Below, in pieces: positions 57,841-64,000 of a stretch of DNA of 64,000 nucleotides (within the stretch, counting starts at the first letter, position 1; each line of letters begins with the position of its first letter). Source of the stretch: Theristus sp. LFF4_11 (Eukaryota; Nematoda; Chromadorea; Monhysterida; Xyalidae). The DNA lies in NCBI GenBank assembly GCA_030248135.1, contig JASANC010004703.1:62001-126000 (forward strand). The letters run 5' to 3'. A model generated the notes under the pieces. That model did not search any database and had not been told where the DNA came from. It saw nothing but the letters and a program-made list of their open reading frames with translations. The translations under genes and the position numbers were made by a program.

Positions 57841-60800
57841 ATGTCAAACTCACCGCCGCCGATTGAAGCGCCTGCTGGGATGGCGTTCTGGGATGAAGAC
57901 GTCAGCTGGGAGGTACGCTTTGCGGAGTGGTTGTTTGGGGCTAGCCAGGCACTTTACTGGTGTTTGGTTTGTTGTCAGTCTGCAGAAAACCAGAACAGCA
58001 TTGTAACAGTTTTAAGTAAAAGTAGTAAAACTGTAACAGAAGACGGCACGCAAAGTTGCGTAACTTGATTGAATTTGTGGGCACTTCTGCCCGGCATAAC
58101 TTCGTCGTTGTGATACAACATCACTCACCGCAGCACCTGTCGTCTGTGTCCAGGACTCCGAACGCTTCGAAGAGGACTCGATCTGTTCGTGGTTGTCCGA
58201 GCCGGAATCGTTGTGTCAGAACTGGCGTGGCTGGTCGGCGCGTGCCCCGAACGGCAACGCCGCTGTCGGCTCGTCGGCGCACCACGGCGGCACGCACCAC
58301 CACGCACAGAACGCGAACGCATTCGCACTCAGCTACACGGGCGGCATCGCGTCAGGCACCGTCGGCGGGACGATGGGCGCCTCGGCAGCGCCGTTCGTGT
58401 GCTCCGCAAACGAACCACGATTTGAGAAAAGTGAGCCGCGTTGCATGTAAACACATGAAAGAGCATACAACTTTCAGTGTGACCCCTTAAAAACGGTAAA
58501 GAAATAACATCCTGCTGAATGCATTTGGCCCCTTTCTAGCATTTTAATAGCTTGCCTCAAAGTTTTTCCAATTTGCGTCCTTTTTTCGGCTGACGGATGC
58601 AAATAACCTGGCGGTTTTGAAAAAAAAACCTGTGTTTTAAGATGGATTTTATCCGGGTTTCTGAACCGGTGGGGCGTGCGTGACGGAAACTACAAATAGA
58701 AAAAAGTTGTGAATGGAATACTTTATTTACGTTTGAAATGAAAGTGTTTGTCAGGTTTGGTTATTTTATTGCCCCTTTTCGTCCAGAGCTACTCAGTCTG
58801 CTCGATCTGTCGGCTCGCTGTGTTGCCGAGTGCTGGTCGTTTGAGGAAATGGAAGCGTTCACAAGCAATTATCCGCTGCCCGTCACCGCCGACGCTGGTC
58901 GGTTTTCTGTGTTCTCGCATCAACATTCATTTGCCTGTCGCTATAATTCAGTTCATTTTGGTTGCATAATGAAAACTGTAAAAGGAATGCAGTTCGTTCT
59001 TCGTTGGTTTTGTGCTGGTTGTACCAACCAAGACAGTCAGTGTCTGAGACACTGTGTCTTATTCTACAACAGCCAATCGGTCTGCATGCCCAGTTGGAAT
59101 GGCAACAACAACAACAACAACATGATTTACAATTCGCCTATATTGCTTGTTGTTTGCTGGCTGAAAGTTTGCTGACCGATAACAGACGTTCAGGCGGCAG
59201 CAACGAGCGCGAGCATTCAGTGAACGTGCACACTGCGGGCGCCTGGATCAAGGCGATGGACGAGGCGCACGTGCAGACGAGACTCGGCTATTACTGTTTC
59301 CCGAGCCACGAGGAGGACATTCGATTGTACAGCTGTCTGGCGAACGGCTCTGCCGATGAGTTCCACCGAGGCGAGGCGTTGTACCGAGTCAGGGCGGTGC
59401 GCGACTTGATACAGATTGGTGCGTTCGCTTGCATCGGTTCACGGTGTGTCTCCGTGGCTTCATACTGTTTTATCGGAGTTTCCGGCTCTTATGCGAAATA
59501 AATTGGACAGATGGTGGAAGCTTGAAATTTGATTTTGAGCGTTTCACACTCTCAGCATGTTGCCGTATTTGTGCATTCTAGGAATTACATGATGAAGCGT
59601 TTGTCAGTATTTGATCAGATCTTTCATGTTTACTGTGTAACAATGTTCGTTTGCGCAGGTTTCCACCTCACGGCCACCGTCTCATCGAACACGTTCAATG
59701 CGACCAGACAGAACAATGCGAACGCACTGCCCCAGAACAACAACAATCACAGCAACAGCAGCATGGGCGCACCAGTCGCTGCCAACAACAACAACACGTA
59801 CGCAAGCTGTCGTGTTGCAGTCACTGTTGATCGGTGCAAGATCACGCGGTGCACTTGCAGGTCGGTGCTTCAAAAATTTAATGGTTCTGTGCAGTTTTGG
59901 CTTGAACCTGATTACAAAGGAATAGATGTGTTTTTTTGGTTCGAATTTCTAAACCGTGTTCCAGACCTGCGTTTAGATCATTTGGAATCAATGGGTCATC
60001 TGATTTTCAAGGATGGACGTGTATTTCGCATGGTATCCCTTGAAAATCAAAAATCAGTTGACGATCCATTCCAAACCAATTACATGAACGTAACCTTGGA
60101 ATGGGGTTTAGCAGCAGTGTCGCGCCGACCGGAGCCACTGATCTCGTGTTTTTCATTTCTGTTCAGCGGCTGTGCGAGTCACTGTGGTTCGCAGTCCTCG
60201 TGGTGTTGTCACGTGGTCGCCATGTGCCTCCAGCGGATACACCAACCAGACGACTGTCAATATCGACCGACGGTCGGCGAGTCGTTGTTGCGGCTGCGGC
60301 AACCGGAAATGCTGCGCAAATTCGCGCAATATCTGATTGCGGAACTGCCGCGCGAGGTATGTCTGGGCGAACCTGTGAAACAAATCCGTGCAAATTGTTT
60401 GTTTGAATCTGGCATGCTGGCAAATCGAGCCGGTCAAACCAATCATTTCAGCCAAATTGAAAAGCTGCCACAGTCAACTGATTGTGATTTACAGTTCGAC
60501 TGTAGATCTGTTGATCGATTGGAGTGACCACCGTAAGATCACATGTGTAATCACTGATCGAGTGTGCGCATTTCAGTTCCTGCCGACGGCGCAGCGCTGG
60601 CTGGACCAGTGCCTCGACAACGAGTCGTCGATCCACGCCATCCATGGTGCGCCCGACCCAACGGCCTACACGTGCACTGACGACACGACCGGCTGGTGGT
60701 TGGATGAGACAACGCTGAAGGAAAACATTCGCAAGATTCTCCTGAAGTTCTGTGTGCCTGCACCGACCGTGTTCAGGTTCGCGTTTCGGCAGTGCAACTG

Positions 60801-63800
60801 TGATGATGATTGGACAGAAATGGTGTTCATTTCACCATGAGACGCAACCAACAGGCCCGTGTGACGGTGTGTTGAAACTTGCGCCACACCGTGGCACGAG
60901 AACGAATGGTGGTGAATTTGCAGTCGTCTGGTGAGCACGCATGTTTGAGATTGGCGCAATAGTGAGTAGTGACTAGGGATCGAGCCGGTTCCGGCGCCTA
61001 AGATTGGATCCGGATCCGGTCCGGATTCCGGCGCAAATTTGCCGGATCCATCCCTAGTAGTGACCACGTTCGCGCACACTGTCGCACGGGTGCATGAACC
61101 AAAGCAAAATGTTTCCATTGCCACCAATCAGCCTTTGCATTCATTCAGTGACGTGAACTATCTGTCAACGAATCAACCGGCCGTAGCGACTGAGTGGCAA
61201 GCGCTGCTGCGGCCACTGCGCAGTCGTGAGCCGGAGGGACTCTGGAATCTGTTGAGTATTGTCCGCGAGATGTACAGACGCCATGACGTCAATGCCACGA
61301 AGCTGCTGCACATCATCACGGAAAAATGTCTCAGCTGTGGCCAGGTCAGTTGAGATGCGATTTTGTGTGCGCACTGCTCATACAGCGATCATTCTGCCAA
61401 TTGGTTGGCATGTGAATTTGAAACGCTTCACTTCGGGCCGCGCACTTCAAAACGTATTAGATATGATCAGTATTTTGGAGACAGCAATCAGAATCAGACA
61501 AACAATGAGCAGAACTGATTGTTATGCAGGTGCTGTTGTGGTGGTACCAAACGAAGCTGGCGCACTCCGGCAAGTACCCCCTGATGAGCACGTCCGTTGG
61601 CGGCAGCAAGTCGGGGCTCGCCAGCAACCACCAGAACGCTCAGTACTCGTGCGCGTCGCTGTTCGATGAGATCGTGGAGCTGTGGCGGCTCGCTGCCTTG
61701 AATCCACAGCTGCCAGACGCTGAACGACAACAACTCGCGTCCGTGCATCTCCGGGCGTACCACGTGCAGGTACGCACACATTTGCAATCAGCTGATTCGG
61801 TGGTGGTACACCCTAGGGTTGGTAAAAAACCGGTTTTTTATATTGCCAGGGAAAAAACCGTTTTCTTTTCCGTTTGAAAACCGTTTTAAAACCATAAAAA
61901 ACCAAATGCTTCCCAGCTCCTAAACTTTTCCAGAACTTGGCATCTTGAACTCTCCTAAACTTTCTAGAACTTGGCATCTTGAACTCAAAATAGGAAATAC
62001 ATCAAAATTAGTGATTTTGAGCAGCGTTAAATGCTGTTTTCGGCATACAACCGACCCAATTTGCTATTTTTGCAACCAATGCTGCCCAATTTTTTGTTTC
62101 AAATCAAATCAATTTCGCTTTAATTGGTTTCCAGGGCAGCACGTTCAATAAATTAAAAACAAAGACTGGGCAGTGACCGTGTAGGTGTGGCGGGGAGCGG
62201 GGAGGGACGGTTGCAAGGAGACCGGATAGCTGACCCCGATTAGGGGGCGAGATTTGCACAACTGCAAAGTGAAACCGGTAGCGTACTGCGTTCGAAAAAT
62301 AATATTTCATCAGTTACCCTTTGCAAATCGACAACATCGTCAGTCAATCTGCATATGCACTTAGTTGAGCAGTCACCAATCACCTTGTCTTCATCGTATT
62401 TCACTTGACTCTTGCCACAAAAGCTTCTGCAAAATGATGCTTCGCTAGTTCAGTTCAACACAGTTCACTGCACCGTTTTTTCAAAAATATAATTTTACAT
62501 TTTATCAATCAAACAAAGAATTGTGACTTTTGACCACGAAGTTTGAAAATTTTTAAGGTAAAAAACCGGTTCTTTATTTTTTCAGGGAAAAAACTGAAAA
62601 AAGGTTTTAAAACGGAAAAGAAACCGGTTAAACAAGTGCTGCAGTTCTGATATACCGAGTGTAAACCAGGAAAACATTCTGCAGGTGGTTGAGAAGATCT
62701 GGGCGATTCTGAGTCAATCGGTCGGCGTCTCGCAGCCGGTCGGCGCGCGCGCTGCCTCCACGAACACTTCCGGTGAGCATCATTGGCCGTCTTGTCTCGC
62801 GCTCGCTTCTGTTGTGTGCTATTTCGATTATAAATTCAAGAAATATTCACACGTTTTCAATTGTTTTGCTTCTGCGTTTTGCATGTGAAGAAGAAATTTT
62901 GCATCTCGCGGTCAGGTCTGGTGCCAGCCGTGCCCGGTTTCGGCCGGCTCACGCCCGACACTGCGCGTTTCGATCTGGAGACGTTCGGTGGTTTCGCGGA
63001 CGCGATCGCAGCGTGCCACATGGACTGGCGACAGACGGCTGCCATGTTGCCGCCGACCAGCCCGCTGTCGATTGAGTGCGGTCGGTTGGCGTTGGCCTGT
63101 CCACTGCGCTCCCTTCTGACTGTTCATTTGACTCGTTCATTTCACAGTGATATCTCCAAGTAAAGCAACCGCGTTCGAGTCATTTGCAATCGCTCGTCAA
63201 TCGTCGTAATGATTTTCAAGCGTCTGCAATTGAAGGCACTGTAAACACAAAATTGCTCTTTGAAGATCGGATGACCGTTTTGTCATCTCTCCATTGCGAA
63301 TTGCCCGACCGCAGCTCTGGAACGGTGTTTATTGATTTTCTCGTGCGCAGGCGGTCAGGCCGGTGCGCTGTCAATGTCAGCGGACAGCCCGCGAACGCTG
63401 TGCGCCAATCGGTCGCCATTCTCGCCAGCAAGCAGTCTGCCAATCTTGAAGGACAAACACATTCGAAAGTATGCCTGTCTGTCGATGTCTTGTCGTCACT
63501 CGGTCACTTTCAACGCGAAAATGGGGACTTTTTTGAGGACAAACACACAGCACTGATCAGAGACAACTCTTTTCTTGCCTCTGAATGCAGAAAACGTCAA
63601 TCCCACAAGAATTTTGTTGATGTGTGAATCTGTCCAACCAAGTCACCATCATCATATTCTTGCAGCGCAATGAACGCGTCGAGTTCAAGTGAGACGATCA
63701 CAACAACAGCGCCGGCGCAGCAGACTGCCAATCAGAGTCAGCCAATGAACAGCACTAATCAACCAGTGAGCAATTTCGTTGATCAATGGCCATTATCGCC

Positions 63801-64000
63801 GCTGAGGGCGCAACAACACGAACAGCAGCGAGCACGGCCAATGCACGGTGTGTTGTTGCACGCGGCTGAGCAGGGCAGCCAGCAAACGTTCAGTCATCCA
63901 TCAGTGCTCGATCACGAATGTGCGCCGCCAAGCAGCCCCGAATCAGGACAGGTTCGTTCGTTTTTTGCTTTTTGCAAACTTTCTAATCGAAAACTCACGA
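57841..64000 (+). CDS. ZSWIM8 (EBAX-1-type) SWIM zinc-finger protein, 5' part
   Basis: Thirteen exons in the window: 57841-57912, 58154-58430, 58787-58897, 59194-59418, 59659-59860, 60167-60356, 60577-60776, 61149-61344, 61530-61769, 62685-62772, 62916-63080, 63351-63468, 63666-63951. They encode 790 residues with all phases consistent; the gene continues past 64000. Landmarks: DSERFEEDSICSWLSEPESL and CQNWRGW (human DSDRFEEDSLCSFISEAESLCQNWRGW), EEDIRLYSCLANGSADEFHR, the SWIM finger (CTC and WCCHVVAMC), FAQYLIAELPRE, and REPEGLWNLLSIVREMYRRH. ZSWIM8 is the substrate receptor of a Cullin-RING ligase; in C. elegans EBAX-1 clears misfolded guidance receptors, and in animals ZSWIM8 drives target-directed microRNA decay through Argonaute turnover. 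The ATG is the only one that opens directly into the conserved acidic start. Confidence 0.94.
59659..60356 (+). other. ZSWIM8 SWIM zinc finger
   Basis: The SWIM finger is built from two exons. The first ends RCKITRCTC plus two bases of a Ser codon; the second begins GCASHCGSQSSWCCHVV and continues AMCLQRIH. The C-x-C ... C-x-H ligands are present (CTC and C-C-H). Before it, the first exon carries an Asn-rich insert (about 45 residues, NNNN runs) absent from the human protein. The intervening intron (59861-60166) carries an imperfect palindrome. Confidence 0.9.
60974..61056. mobile_element. Small palindromic element with TAGTGAC duplication, copy 2
   Basis: An 83-bp element starting TAGGGATCGAGCCGG and ending CCGGATCCATCCCTA, with a GGATCCGGTCCGGATTCCGG core. 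It is flanked by AGTAGTGAC on both sides (overlapping the element ends by one or two bases), a clear target duplication. It lies in the ZSWIM8 intron 60777-61148 and is the longer relative of 38654-38709. Confidence 0.75.
61815..62635. mobile_element. Insertion in a ZSWIM8 intron bounded by AACCGG-rich repeats
   Basis: Blocks at 61817-61900 and 62556-62632 share GGTAAAAAACCGGTT, CAGGGAAAAAAC and GTTTTAAAAC elements; the outer parts are direct repeats, the inner parts inverted. Between them is about 650 bp without coding capacity. The intron (61770-62684) is about 900 bp, far longer than its neighbours, consistent with an insertion. Confidence 0.5.

Overview
The window is eukaryotic. It holds intron-rich protein genes, all on the + strand, with short GT-AG introns (mostly 50-400 bp) whose acceptors are typically TTTCAG or TTGCAG, GC-rich exons and AT-rich introns. 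This fits a compact, intron-rich invertebrate genome such as a nematode or tardigrade; I cannot name the species. No prokaryotic features, rRNA or CRISPR array were seen.

Layout. Positions 1-2783: about 13 copies of a ~148-bp satellite, then a ~172-bp tandem repeat, then a terminal hairpin. Positions 2784-10463: mobile-element debris (two Tc1/mariner-type MITEs with TA duplications, an element ending in CTAGGGTTAGGG, inverted repeats, a two-unit tandem duplication). Positions 10464-12691: a seven-exon gene for an unrecognised protein with about four membrane segments. Positions 13622-16330: foldback-type repeats running to within about 165 bp of the next start codon. Positions 16494-53778: a giant HUWE1-type HECT ubiquitin ligase gene (eel-1 in C. 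elegans) of about 86 exons and about 4,920 residues. Positions 54281-55176: a caveolin. Positions 57841 to the window end: the 5' part (13 exons, 790 residues) of a ZSWIM8 / EBAX-1-type SWIM-finger substrate receptor of a Cullin-RING ligase.

The main anomaly is inside HUWE1. The sequence of 1-2783 recurs in inverted orientation at 17204-19860. Its hairpin end directly abuts a conserved coding exon, and about 55-60 residues that HUWE1 proteins normally have between that exon and the next recognisable one (21504) are not visible in the ~4.3 kb between. Outside this point every exon phase joins, and the reading frame closes across all exons to a complete HECT domain. This is either a gene-disrupting satellite-bearing insertion, a lineage-specific rearrangement, or an assembly artefact around a 14-kb inverted repeat.

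HUWE1 and ZSWIM8 both act in ubiquitin-dependent protein quality control and lie within 5 kb of each other with caveolin between them. Functional coupling is not shown by the sequence. HUWE1 and ZSWIM8 introns also carry several unnamed short interspersed families, described individually below.
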